From: Amaranthus tricolor | Lineage: Eukaryota; Streptophyta; Magnoliopsida; Caryophyllales; Amaranthaceae | Direction: 5' to 3' | Length of the DNA stretch: 64,000 nt | Assembly: GCF_026212465.1 (NCBI RefSeq) | Contig: NC_080047.1 | Location: forward strand, 41,218,422-41,282,421 | Part shown: piece by piece, positions 48,661 through 60,104 of the stretch | How positions within the stretch are numbered: the stretch's first letter is position 1 | Layout of the letters: every line of letters starts with the position of its first letter | The notes under the pieces: generated by a model | The model's input: the letters and a program-made list of their open reading frames with translations, nothing else | What the model was told of the DNA's origin: nothing | Database searches by the model: none | Translations under genes and position numbers: made by a program

Positions 48661-49399
48661 GTTATTGCTTCTCCCTTTTCGTTTTTTCTTTAAACTTTGA
48701 TATTCTATTTAGGATTTCTTCTGATTTTTGGGTACATATTATGGTTGTTTTCGCTAATTTAATTGATATTATTAAGTTTTTTTTTTTTTTTTTTTTTTTT
48801 TTGGAATTTTTTGTTTCATTTTAGTTAAATCTGAACTGATTGTATTAAGATTGAGTCTGCTGTTTTTAAAAATGATTATTTAATTTGGTGATGCGTTCAA
48901 TTAAATATTTTCTTTGGAAAGACTAAATTGCGAATTAATTTTGCTATTTTATTAGGGGTTATGTGGTAAAAGTTTATGAATTGGGTAATGTTTTGGATTT
49001 TTGAATGCTTCTAATTGAAGTCATTGGTGGTTGTGTTGGTTTGGGTTGGTGTTGTGTTATCGTTATGGGATGTTAACTATTGTACACAAACAACATAATC
49101 ATGAATTTTCTGTAGAGTTTAAAGCTTTGATTTTGACTTCCTTCTGGGTTGAATGTCACCAATATTGATCTAGTGAATAGTTGTCGATTTCTTGTTGCTT
49201 GATTGTGTTTGGAAGTCATATGCTGGTATGTTAAATTGGTTTGTTTAGAATATGTGCTGTAAGCTTTTGTTCGTCAAATAATGCTCATGTAGCTTTGATG
49301 GTCTAGTTCTTTTTGGTTCATTAGTTCTTTATGATGGATTCTGGTGTTGATTGATGGAAGATTGATTATTGATGGGTGATAAGTTTTGTTCTATGACAG
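48661..49399 (+). other. 5' UTR intron of SAP gene 2
   Basis: Donor CCCTCAG|GTTATTG at 48660/48661 and acceptor TATGACAG ending at 49399; 739 bp. It is the shortest of the three measurable SAP introns and has essentially one acceptor unit, so it may represent the unexpanded state. Confidence 0.75.
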
Positions 49400-49413
49400 G
49401 AAAAAAAAAGAAA

Positions 49414-49932
49414 ATGAATCACAATGAGACAGGATGCCAATCACCAGAACGCCCAATCCTCTGTGTCAACAATTGTGGGTTCTTTGGACGTGCAGAAACT
49501 GGAAACATGTGTTCTAAATGCTACCGAGAGACAATCCTCAGGGAGGAACAAGAAAGGCTTGCAGTTTCTTCCTTTGAAAATATTGTGAATGGGACCTCCA
49601 CCAAGGGCAAAGAATCAGTTGCTGCTGCTGCTGCTGTTTCGGTTGATGTTAAGTCTGGAGAAGTATTGACGAAAGATGTAAATGTTCAAGTATCTAGTGA
49701 TTTAAGCCTCGAACAGCCTTCCGAGCCGAAGAAATCTGGTCCAAGTAGATGTTTTACATGCCGTAAGCGTGTTGGATTGACTGGTTTCGACTGTAGGTGT
49801 GGAAATCTGTTCTGCGCTGCTCACCGATATTCTGACAAGCATGATTGTCAATTTGATTACCAGGCTGCTGCTCAAAGTTCTATAGCGAAAGCCAATCCCG
49901 TCATCAAGGCAAATAAGCTTGATAAGATCTAA
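49414..49932 (+). CDS. A20/AN1 zinc-finger stress-associated protein, SAP 2
   Basis: 172 residues, same length as SAP 1, with both fingers complete: [20 protein letters not shown] and [13 protein letters not shown] followed by the full AN1 ligand set. An upstream in-frame ATG at 49369 exists, but it lies before the splice acceptor at 49399. I chose 49414, which matches the start of SAP 1. Differences cluster in the linker. Role as for SAP 1; copy-specific function unknown. Confidence 0.92.
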   Translation: MNHNETGCQSPERPILCVNNCGFFGRAETGNMCSKCYRETILREEQERLAVSSFENIVNGTSTKGKESVAAAAAVSVDVKSGEVLTKDVNVQVSSDLSLEQPSEPKKSGPSRCFTCRKRVGLTGFDCRCGNLFCAAHRYSDKHDCQFDYQAAAQSSIAKANPVIKANKLDKI

Positions 49933-50052
49933 AGTGATTATGACAAGTAATAAGCTTTCTATCATGTTTCCTGCATTTAGATTGGTGCTTCCCTTGTTAT
50001 TAACCCTTATGTTTATAAATTTACGAAGTCCTTTGGCAAGGGCAGTGACAAT

Positions 50053-50064
50053 CCGGTGCACCGG
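50053..50064 (+). other. Collapsed 3' UTR element, SAP 2
   Basis: Here the two arms are fused into the palindrome CCGGTGCACCGG and the whole interior present in copies 1, 3 and 4 is missing. The conserved flanks GGCAAGGGCAGTG and GTTTGTAAGTACTTATTTGCT remain. Confidence 0.6.
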
Positions 50065-50099
50065 TTTGTAAGTACTTATTTGCTGGTTGTGGCACTTTG

Positions 50100-53000
50100 A
50101 TATTCAAGTTGCAAGTTTGCCTTCTTTATATTCCTGATTGTCTGTATTTTGGCTGAATTCACAGGTCGCTTGCTTCTTTTTTTCTTTTGGAGTACTCTTT
50201 TCTACAGCATTGTGGTTGTGGAAATACATGTGCATTCATGTTCGTAGACACATATTGCCTTACGCTTTTCTTGGTTGTTAGATAAAAATGTGCATGTATT
50301 TCGTTTCTGATGTTTTTCGTTTCTTAGTGCTAGTTATCCATACCATTGGGGGCTTTGCCAATCTGAAATGGCTGACGTTGCAGGTTATTCCAAATTAGAA
50401 TGCAGTATGTATTTGTTTGTGTTATAGATTTATAGTTATCTTTTCTTTTGATCAAATTATCACCGTTACTAGAGCTGTATGGTAGGTTGATTTTGGCATG
50501 AGGTTTTGAATTTGAAGCAAGACACTGGAGATCTGTATATTTGTCTTTCTACCTTTAGGGTATGAATATCCTCAGACTCAAACAAGACTCTACTTAGTTT
50601 TACACTTCATCCACCAGCTCACTTCATATTCTAAAACATTTTTATAAAAACACTATTTTTTATATAAATGTACAAGTGGGATAGCATGATGGGCACTTGC
50701 TTTATAAAAAGGTCCTATATGAGTCCTAAAGAGAGTCTTGGATTTAGAAGGTTCCATTTAAGACTCCAGTTATCATGGTACACATAATTGATTAGTTTTA
50801 ACTTGAGACTCCCTTAAGACTTTCTTCAAGACTAGGGATATTCATACCATAATTTTAGAGTAGTCTTGTGAAAGTTCATTTGTTGACATCTTTTCTTTTC
50901 AATACACCACTAGGTTTAGTTGTTGTGTAACATTGCGTTGTGAGAGAATATAGATCTTTCATGCATATGGTTGAGCATGATCATGGAAGTAGATTGCCCT
51001 GTGGACTTTGATGTTTTGAAAGAGAGTATCATGCTTTGATGCTTAGGGGTTGGCACGCGGAAGGGTATACAGCTTCAAAACTCGAAGCTACTTGTTAGCA
51101 AAGGTTTTGAGTTTTTGTTTTTGTTTTTATTTTTACAAAGGACTTTCTTGAATCTTGATGACGAAAGCATTAGGGTGTAGCTTAGCAGCCACCTTGTAAT
51201 ATTTTAAGAGTTTTGTTCTGCATTGAATTGGCTGAAGGGGGTTCGGAAGGAATTTATGTTCGTGTGAATGTGTAGGTTTCCCTGGTTTTTATGTGGTTGG
51301 TTTCGTTTAGCTCATCCTGGTTGTGTTGCATAGCTGCATGAGCTTTTTGCTTCAAATTTCAATTTTATGTATGTATTGGTTGATTTGATTTCGGGCAAGA
51401 TCAATTGCTAGTTGGTAGAGGCATAGAGCATTATTTCTCTTCAGTTGTCATGATTGTGGCACCCGTGTGTACTCATAGTTCCACAGGCTATGGCTCGGGG
51501 GGCTCTCATTTGTGAGGCCAGCAACTTCTTAGCGCGTACTTGGAGCTTTTTTATCGATTGAGTCGTCTCCTTAGCTTGCGCTGACTACAGGTAACTTTGC
51601 TAATCGTGTCCTCCATTGAATTGGTATCGTGTTAGGTTTTAAACCCAATAATCATGTTCAGGGGCGCTAACTGTGCTCTTTACTTTGGCATTTTTCAATT
51701 TTTCCTATAATGCCAAGGATTCAGTGAACTAAGCAATTCATTGTGAGAGTTTGTAGTGCCCATGAAATATTCCACCATTCTCTAAAGTCAACAATTAATA
51801 TTGGTCAAGGGTTTGTGTATTTTTTTCGATATTTGAATTTCATGATGAATTTTCATTCGAGGATATTATAGAAATGTACGCGAATGCTACTATCTTTGTT
51901 TTCATTTGTTTTTTTTATTTTGCTTAGAGTGTATTTTCATTCCTCGTAGATAAGGGATGGTTCTGAAGTGGATTCAGTCACATTCAAATCCAGATTCATT
52001 AATTTCAAGTCACCGATGTGGCAAATCAACCAATCTAGTAATTTGAACCAAAAACTCTCACATAGGCCTGAATGAACTAGTGTAAAAAAGTAACCATATA
52101 AGTAACAAGGAAACATACACATAACAAGAAGCTAAGTGCGAGCAATGCTAACTTTTAAGCTCCAATGATGTAAACTCCTCTCGTACCACAAGAAACAAAC
52201 CCAATGCTATACAAACATCTAGGGCAAAAGAACATCAAGGGGTGAAACAAATTAATATAAATTGAAATTTGTATTGGATTTTTTTATAAATTGGTTTAAT
52301 TTTGATCGGAATTTCTAAAATTGAAATATTTTAGTTTAGATTATGTTTGAGCCTACTAAAAAACGAAAAACTGAATTTCAAATCATATTAAAATAGAAGC
52401 TCACTTATTACTGAGCTAAACTACTAGATGTGAATCCTGTGCAATTTAATGTCCAAAAAGAAGACTTTAATTGGAGATACGAAAAGAACTTGAACGTTCT
52501 TACAACAAAAATAAACCTATACTCAATAATTCAAGTTTCATTTAACCATCCCATTTTAATTCTATAATTTTATTTTATTTTTTTGATTTTTTGATTTGAT
52601 TTTATTTGCGATCTAAATTTTTTTTCAGTGGAAATTTGATTTGGATTGTATTGAATAACTCTTAAGTCGAAAGGATTTGGTTTTTTTCAATTTAAATTGG
52701 ATCAAAAAATCCAAAATCATAATAAATTTTATTTGATTTTATTTTATATAAAAAAAAACCTGTAAATCGAACTTTCAAACCTTGAAACATCATCCAAGTT
52801 TGAGAGCTTCTTTCCACCATAAATTTTAGTTGAGAAATATGAAAAAAAGTCGAGGAAGAATGTAACTTCTTTCCTTGAATTGACAATATAACAAGAGCAT
52901 TCAATGTGCAACCCTCACTGATTACTTTATCATTACCATCCATCGTGCAACTCTCATTGAAATTGTACACTCAATAAACCTCTCAATACGCGAAGAAATT

Positions 53001-53460
53001 AAGCATACAAGACAAAGATATTATGTCACTTAACTGCTTAATAAAACGCGCAAAAAAAATAGACAAAAAACCATCAAGGCCTATTTGACGAGCGGACACC
53101 CTTAGACCGCCCTAGACAAAGACTTGCTGATTGCCATGGGGCAAAATAGTGCCTTGCGCTTAACAAATGATAACTTGTCAGTCCCTCAGCCCCCTTCACA
53201 AGTTCCTCCAAACTTCACCTTTAACAACTTACAACTTGCCGTGGCAACCAACACATTCTTAAATTTTTGTCGAACTCGCTATTTATTAAATTTAACCTAA
53301 AATCGAGCCAAAATTCCAACAATTTTCCCCATTGAAGTATCTCTCAAACTTCATATGTTTAAGTGTCAAACACAAAATTAATGTTTGATAGAGTTGAATT
53401 TCAATTAAATTTATTATAAAAGTTGATTATAAACGCCAACTATAAAATTTTAAAAACTAT
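50100..53460. other. Spacer between the plus- and minus-strand SAP genes
   Basis: No supportable gene. It holds the MITE at 50558-50849 and long AT-rich tracts. Short open frames (51937-52122, 52692-52970) have no recognisable content. The orientation of the SAP cluster flips across this region. Confidence 0.55.
50558..50849. mobile_element. MITE with GGGTATGAATATCC ends
   Basis: The left end GGGTATGAATATCCTCAG mirrors the right end CTAGGGATATTCATACCA. Sub-terminal AGACTC and GAGTCTT motifs recur throughout. About 290 bp, non-coding. Confidence 0.7.
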
Positions 53461-53476
53461 TTACGATCCGGTGAAT

Positions 53477-53530
53477 CCGGTGCAAAGGTAGCCAGTTACC
53501 CGACCCTGAACAACAGGGCTAGTGCACCGG
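53477..53530 (-). other. 3' UTR inverted-repeat element, SAP 3
   Basis: Perfect 8-bp arms CCGGTGCA and TGCACCGG enclose an inner CCCTG-TTGTT-CAGGG hairpin on the minus strand. It lies about 125 bp after the SAP 3 stop codon. The GTTTGTAAGTACTTA tail seen in the other copies is not kept here. Confidence 0.6.
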
Positions 53531-53655
53531 ACCGACTGCCCTTGCTTATAAAACCTTGTAAATTTATGACATAAATTGCAAACAAGGGAAGCAGCAAACC
53601 CGAAACCAAGACACATCAGAGAACATAGAAACTTTCATAATATGCGATAACCATT

Positions 53656-54171
53656 TTAGATCTTATCAAGCTTCTCTGCCTTGATGACAGGATTGGCTTT
53701 GGCTATGGCACTTTGAGCAGCAGCCTGGTAATCGAATTGACAATCATGCTTGTCAGAGTATCGGTGAGCAGCACAGAACAGATTTCCACACCTGCAGCTG
53801 AAACCAGTCAAACCCACACGTTTACGACAAGTCAAACATCTATTAGGACCTGATTTCTTTGGCTCGGAAGGCTGTCCGAGGCTTGAATCAGTTGATACTT
53901 GAACATTTACGTCTTTTGTCGATACTTTTTCTGACTTTAAATCGATAGAAACAGCAGCAGCAACAACTGCTTCTTTGCCGTTGGTGGAAGTCCCATTCAC
54001 AATGTTATCGAAGGACGAGACTGCAAGCCTTTCTTGTTCCTCCTTGAGAACCGTCTCCCGGTAGCATTTTGAACACATATTCCTGGTTGCTGCACGTCCG
54101 AAGAACCCACAATTGTTGACACAGAGAATTGGGCGGTCCGGGGATTGGCATCCTGTTTCATTGTCATTCAT
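53656..54171 (-). CDS. A20/AN1 zinc-finger stress-associated protein, SAP 3
   Basis: 171 residues with complete A20 ([20 protein letters not shown]) and AN1 ([20 protein letters not shown] and on) fingers. The linker has one residue fewer than SAP 1 and 2. The C-terminus [21 protein letters not shown] is nearly the same as in the paralogues. Opposite strand to SAP 1 and 2, same to SAP 4. Confidence 0.93.
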   Translation of the reverse strand: MNDNETGCQSPDRPILCVNNCGFFGRAATRNMCSKCYRETVLKEEQERLAVSSFDNIVNGTSTNGKEAVVAAAVSIDLKSEKVSTKDVNVQVSTDSSLGQPSEPKKSGPNRCLTCRKRVGLTGFSCRCGNLFCAAHRYSDKHDCQFDYQAAAQSAIAKANPVIKAEKLDKI

Positions 54172-54340
54172 TTTCTATTTTTTCTGTCATAGAACAAAAG
54201 TCTACACCCATCAAAAAAACAAGATCCATTTCCTATTTTCTGTAATAGATGAAAATTCAACAGCCATCAAAATAGAATATCCATTTTCTATTTCCCACCT
54301 TAGAAACCTTTACACCCATCAAAAACAATATTCATTTATC
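54172..54340 (-). repeat. Splice-acceptor/start-codon minisatellite, SAP gene 3
   Basis: About three units on the minus strand. The functional acceptor (TATGACAG, exon from 54183) is followed upstream by two decoys, e.g. CATCTATTACAGAAAATAGG and then ATGGAT. Confidence 0.7.
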
Positions 54341-55662
54341 AAACTTGCATAGACATGGAGTCAACACCAGAATTCATCATAAAAAACCACTAAACCCAAA
54401 AAAAACTAAGGGGTGTTCGGTAAATTCTTTTGTATTGGATTTTGACTTGTTGGTCGTCAAAAAGCAAAATAAAAAGTATGGTAAATAACTTTTCAAAAGC
54501 CAAAATGAAAACAATGCTATGATTCCCTTTTTCATTGGCTTGTGCCTTGTTGGCCACCTTTTTCTCTACATGATTTCAACAAACATCTCCCTAACAACTC
54601 ATATTATTTATACAATCACTCAGCTTACAAACCAACAAAAACAACCAACACTTTTGACCGGTCAAACAAGCCACCAAGCCACCAACCAACAACCATATGC
54701 CAATCACCTTTCTAATCTTGCATCCACATAGAATCAACACCAAATTCATCATAAGAAACCACTAAACCCCCAAAAAAATTAAGGGGTGCTCGGTAAATGC
54801 TTTTGTATTGACTTTTTAATTGGATATTGACTTGTTGGTCGGTCAAAAAGCAAAATAAAAAGTATGGTAAATAACTTTTAAAAAGACAAAATGAAAATAA
54901 CATTCCGACTACTTTTTTCATTGGCTTGTTGGCTAACTTTTCTCTATGTAATTTTAACAAACATCTCCCCAACAACTCATCTCGTTTATAGACCTTGTTT
55001 ACAAGCCAACAAAAACAGACAACACTTTCGACCAAGTCAAACAAACCACCAAGCAACAAACACCTTTCTAATCTTGAAGCTATACTAGCATATTAGACAA
55101 ACAAGCTTACAATACATATTGTTAATCAACAAAATTTAAACATATCAGCATATGATCCCTTAAAACAATCAACCCTAAACAAAGCCATTTATTAAAAACT
55201 TCAAACATCCAAAATTTGTAAGTACAACTCTACAGAAATTTCATAATTAAGTTGTTTACGGAGAGTAGTTAACCCCTCATGATGATACCACAACATGAAC
55301 TCAACCACCAACAATAATACTTTAATTAGAGATTAAAAAAGCAAATCAGCCTAAACCCAATTCATAAATTACTCACAAGTGAACCCTAATTTTGTTTTTC
55401 AAAGCAAATTTGGTTCACAAATACTTAGTTTAAAACATCATAAAATTAAGCATAACCCATTTCTAAAATTAGCAAACAACAAACAAATTTAAACAGTAAT
55501 AACTCCAAAAAAGAAATAAAAATAATTTTAAAAAGGAAAAAAAATTATGAACATATGAACATCAATAAAATCAACAAAAAACAATATGCATAGAAAATAT
55601 CAAAAAGATCATCTTATGAAAAAGGAAAATCAAAAAAGAGAAAATAGATTTAAGGCAGATAC
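54184..55662 (-). other. 5' UTR intron of SAP gene 3
   Basis: The donor on the minus strand is CCTCAAG|GTATCT at 55663/55662. The acceptor CAG ends at 54184. Length 1,479 bp. It was enlarged by a tandem duplication (54344-55073). The 5' UTR exon probably extends upstream (higher coordinates) from 55663. Confidence 0.7.
54344..55073. repeat. ~370-bp tandem duplication containing a MITE
   Basis: Two direct units (about 54344-54713 and 54714-55073) both begin CTTGCAT..ACAT.GA.TCAACACC. Both contain GGGGTG.TCGGTAAAT, then GACTTGTTGGTCG, then GTCAAACAA.CCACCAAGC. The inner part resembles the MITE at 25223-25579. It lies inside the SAP 3 intron. Confidence 0.75.
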
Positions 55663-56225
55663 CTTGAGGGAGAAAAGTTAGGGTCAGAGGTTGATGAAGA
55701 TTCAATAATGTTGTGAAATTAAGGAATGGTATTATGGTAATAAAGAAACAATAATGTAGAAATGTGATTAGGTTTATTATATAAAGGAGAGTTGTTGTGT
55801 AATCTCTAACAATATTCTCCCCCCTTTGAAAGATATGGTTTCCTTTTCCTTTCAAAAAAGGTTCTCTCTTTTTTAGGGCTAAGTCTAACTTGCAAAAGAG
55901 GTTATTGCTCATTTAATTTTTGTTATATTATAATTTTTTACTCAATTCTTAAATTTCGCCATCCTTTTCATTTTATCACCACTTTCTGAAAAAATTATGT
56001 ATTTGCCCCCTGTATTTTCAAAAAATTACATTTTGCCATTAAACTTAAAATTTCCTATATATATCACAATCTCACTAAAATTTTTCTTACCACTAAAAAC
56101 CAACTTACAAAAGCAAATTGTTGGAGAAAAAACTAAGTTCAATCAACAAACAATTAATCGGGGTAATTTTTTTTCGAATGTAATTAATTTAAATTTGCAA
56201 ACGAAAAAAAATATTTAAATTGAAC

Positions 56226-56241
56226 CGCCCAGATCTGGGCG
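56226..56241. repeat. 16-bp perfect palindrome CGCCCAGATCTGGGCG
   Basis: A perfect inverted repeat on the 3' side of the Mutator-like pseudogene. Its left half matches the core of the 34-bp tandem units at 268-360. Confidence 0.7.
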
Positions 56242-56297
56242 ATTCAATTTAATTTTTTTTTCGTTTGTTTTTGAATAATTATTATAATTTTTAATTA

Positions 56298-56304
<7 letters not shown>

Positions 56305-56337
<33 letters not shown>

Positions 56338-56420
56338 GTTATTATTATTATTATTATTATTTTTGTTACTGTTATTATTATTAATTTTATTATTATTGTT
56401 ATTATTGTTGTGATTGTTAT
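56305..56420. repeat. ATT microsatellite
   Basis: A long, slightly interrupted (ATT)n run downstream of the minus-strand Mutator-like pseudogene. A matching (AAT)n run lies on its other side at 57957-57999. Confidence 0.9.
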
Positions 56421-56506
56421 TATTTTTATTATTAAATATATATTTATGTTTTGATTTTTAATTTATTAATGTAAATATGTTTGTTATTTTTTATTAATGT
56501 AAAGAG

Positions 56507-57859
56507 TGTTGGCTTTCAACTCTGCTGGTAGTCTGGTTACCCAAGTGGAAACAATCATTCGTCCACGCACGCACAAATTTCTCTCTAAGTGGAATCCATG
56601 TTCCAGCCAGATACCGAACGACCTTTTTGTTCCTAACCGACCACGTACTCACGATCGCTTGCCATCTCTATTCAAATTCCCCGATTGTAGAGCTTTCAAC
56701 CAAGGGGTTCCATCTGCCCTGTCCGAATATTTTTGTTGATTTTTTTCCCGCCACACAACTTGTCCACCATGTTCTCAACGTCGTTGGCAATATGCCAAAT
56801 GTATAAAAAATGCCGCACATCTGCATTATACAAAACATTGAACGTAATTAAGACATATTCAATAGATAGAACGACATTAATTAATCAACAAAACCTTTTT
56901 ACCCGGGAAGACGTCACGAATACTGCAGATAAACCTTCGTCTCGATCGGTTACAATGACGCTAGAAGTCTGAGCAGTGCCGAAAATATCTCTCAATCCCT
57001 GCAACACCCACGAATACGACACAGCCGTCTCATCTCGTATCAAACAAAACGCAACCAAGAAGTTGTGATTGGTTGGCGTCATTCCGATCACTTCACATAG
57101 TGGTCACTTTTGTTTGTTCGTTTTGTACGTTGTATCCATCAGCACAACATACGGTCACGTACGTATCATTTGGATAGAGGTAGGATTTGCAATTAATAGT
57201 CTGCTCAATTGCCCTTCACTATCCAAGTCTGTCCAGACCACGTAATTAAGTTCTGTGGCCATATGAAGATAGTGTTGAAGGGGAGTCATACCCTCCATCT
57301 CTTCTCTCCTTATTGATTGCCTAATATTATATATCTGATTCATACTAGCATAAAAACTAGGAAAATTATCTCTAATAGAATTTATAATAAAGGCCGGTTG
57401 CATTCCGGGTGCACTAAGTTGTCGTATGTGCTCTCGAATATTTACATTGATCCTATTCGCCCTTACATGACCATCTTTGTAAACTAAGAACGGGTGATTA
57501 TGTTTTCCTTTTTCACCAGGACACACCCTTACCGTCCAAGGTCTTTCTCCTGGTTTACGACTACTTCCTACAATTAAAAATTTAGACCCGCAACTTCTAC
57601 TTTTAGAACCAGGTCGGGCAGTATTATCTAGATTATGTACATCATCCCTAATATTACTATAGCGGTGACATCTTAAATAGACACTAACTCTAGAACGTCC
57701 TTCTTTCTTTTTATAAGAAGCACGTGTAAATTGAAAACCAATTGTTATTGCTATCGCATCGGCCCAACTATGTAACTCATCTACGAAAATAAATTCCCTA
57801 TCCGTAACAAAGCTACCGGAGTAGTCTACGTTGTCTCCAAAGTTTTCAAACTCCTGCAA
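56507..57859 (-). pseudogene. Mutator-like (MULE/FAR1-type) transposase, broken
   Basis: The 5' part (57155-57859) is a FAR1-type N-terminal region: SWADAIAITIGFQFTRASYKK, CGSKFLIVGSS, WTVRVCPGEKGKHNH and IRRE...MTPLQHYL. After a frame change near 57155 the MULE catalytic region follows: VVLMDTTYKTN, then IGMTPTNHNFLVAFCLIRDE and VTDRDEGLSAVF (56885-57091). The tail reads WIPLREKFVRAWTN, CFHLGNQTTSRVESQH (to 56507), with a stop near 56675. Several frame changes show it is dead. No SWIM domain is visible. It could be a decayed transposon or a decayed FAR1-related gene. Confidence 0.85.
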
Positions 57860-57955
57860 ATTTGAAATAAAAATAATATAAATTAATTACATTAATGACG
57901 AAAATTTAAATAATAATTATAACAAAAATTAATAAAAATACTAATACTAAAAAAA

Positions 57956-57956
<1 letters not shown>

Positions 57957-57999
<43 letters not shown>
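57957..57999. repeat. AAT microsatellite
   Basis: A nearly pure (AAT)n run just upstream of the minus-strand Mutator-like pseudogene. Confidence 0.9.
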
Positions 58000-58001
<2 letters not shown>

Positions 58002-59100
58002 GAAAAGAATAGTTATAAAATAATTAAATTTAGGATCTTATACGGAGAATGTGATATTTATTTTATGGGTGATAAGATGTTTATTTCTATTTAGCTTTTG
58101 TATCCATTTGTTTAATTGTATCTTTAATAGTGCAAAATTTATGATACATTTTGAGAGAGAGATGTATGTTAATTTTTGTTGAAAACTCTTGATGAAAAAT
58201 GTCTCATAAATTCTTGTGTGAGAGGGTCTGTCACAATATAATTTATTAGCATATCAATTTCTAAATCTTTTTATTTTACTCTTCTAATGTTGAGACAACG
58301 AGGAAATGTTAACCTTCGAGCGTTATATCAACGTTTTGCTAATTATCTTCATCCCAAAGCTTTTGAGATTAGTCCGAGTGATAACTCTTTGTTTATATGT
58401 CGCCTTATTTTCTACTTATCGTCAATCTATTATTTCATTGTTGTCTTTAGAATTTTCCAGAAACACTTGGGTGAATTACATTATTTCTTGGATATTGTTG
58501 TTATGTTGTCAATCCAATGAAATATGTTACTGAAATTATTGATCGTGTTGGTATGTCGTCATGTAAGGCGTAAACCATCTCATACTCCAATTACTGCTGA
58601 AGGTAGATTGAGCGTAAGATCTTGTTGGCTAAAGGCGAAATGGAGCCTTTTGAGTAATAGATAAAAAAAAATTTTTTATTAATTTATTGATTAGTAATTC
58701 TCGCATTGGTTCACTTTTTTTTCCTTATTCACTATCAAATATATTACTTTCTCCGTTCTAAAATACTTGCACCATGCGCAATTCAATGTATTTGTCGGAT
58801 TGTTTATATTTAGATTTATACTTAACTAAAAATTATAAAAATTTGATATTATGAAAATATACGACGAGATGAATAAAACAAGATCCCACATGACTATATT
58901 TTTTTCTTGTATAATAGCCGAAACATGTTAATATCTATAGAATAATGAATAGTGCAAAATTAGTTTGGTGCAAGTAATATGGAACGGAAGAAGTATTATT
59001 CATTTATTTTTCTCAATCAACCTTATGTACTCAATGACTATAATATTCAAATAATAAAATTAGACACAAGAACAAAAGGAAGCTGAAATTTAATTACCTA
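58000..59100. other. Spacer with one Stowaway-like MITE
   Basis: No gene is supported. Two overlapping open frames near 58287-58533 carry no recognisable motif. The MITE at 58747-58993 is listed separately. Confidence 0.5.
58747..58993. mobile_element. Stowaway-like MITE with TA duplication
   Basis: 247 bp with ends CTTTCTCCGTTC...TACTTGCACC and GGTGCAAGTAATATGGAACG..AAG, flanked by TA on both sides (58745-58746, 58994-58995). The ends and the TA target fit Stowaway/mariner-type MITEs. Related to 1480-1670. Confidence 0.75.
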
Positions 59101-59109
59101 AAAAAAAAA

Positions 59110-59566
59110 ATTCACGTATTAACCAAAACTTTAAAAAAATCTATGTAGTAACCCTGAGGTTTACCAAATTATTCCACCATGACCTTTTTGCACCTAAAAT
59201 GTTAGCAACAGTTAATTTCGAAGCTTTAAAGCTACTGGACGCTTGTTTATGTGATTCACCATTTCAAATGCTATTAATTTCAACCAATTCCCCCAAAACA
59301 TAAACCCTAACTCTACTATCTTTCATCAAAATCATATTTTTTTTTCCTCTAAATCCAAAGATGGTAGAGTTAAGGTTTTTGTTTTGAGGAAAAAGGTTGA
59401 AACTGATAGCATCTGAAATGGTGAATCGCATAAATAGGCGTACAACAACCTTAAAGATTCGAAATTAACGTTTGCTAACTATTTATACGCAAAAAGATCA
59501 CGGTGGAACAATTTAGTAAACCTCGGGGTTACCACGTGGATTTTTTTAAAGTTTTGGTTACTACCT
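59110..59566. repeat. Foldback element (long inverted repeat)
   Basis: Arms of about 175 bp (59110-59286 and 59390-59566). The left reads AACCAAAACTTTAAAAAAATC and GGTTTACCAAATTATTCCACC; the right mirrors these with GGTGGAACAATTTAGTAAACC and TTTTTTTAAAGTTTTGGTT. Short direct repeats follow to about 59610. Non-coding. Confidence 0.8.
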
Positions 59567-60104
59567 GAAAAATCCAAAACCTCAGGAACACCACGTGGAA
59601 TTAAAAAAAAAATAAATAAATAAAACCTGATGTTTGATTACTCTAAACTTAGATATCTAATACCCACAAGAACATGGATTCATTTTTACCCAAAAATGAA
59701 TCCAAATACAAACTGTATATTTTCTCATTCATCTACTTAACATTAAAAAAAATGGTTGAAATTAATCCCATCAAATTTAGGCAAAAAAAATTATTTTTCC
59801 ACATTACATTAACCCAATAAAAGCTCATGCACACTAAAAGAGACCCAACAACTCATGAATTAAGAAAACAATGAAGTAGAAAATTTGATGTGGTTTTCAC
59901 TGCCTCATCTTTCGGGGTAAGCATATGTAATCTTGCTTTCAAATATATAGAGATTGAGAATGAGGATCTCTAGATTGATACATATTGTTGCATTGAGTTA
60001 TTGTTGGATGTAAGCAAGATTTAAGGGGAAACAAATATTCGAGAATCTTATATAAACTTAATTCACACTATTTTAGTTGCATCATCCAAAAAAAATAGCA
60101 TATA

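Noticed and set aside
49369..49413. Upstream ATG for SAP 2 giving 187 residues
   Set aside because: It precedes the conserved splice acceptor at 49399; the extra residues are intron sequence and absent from the other copies.
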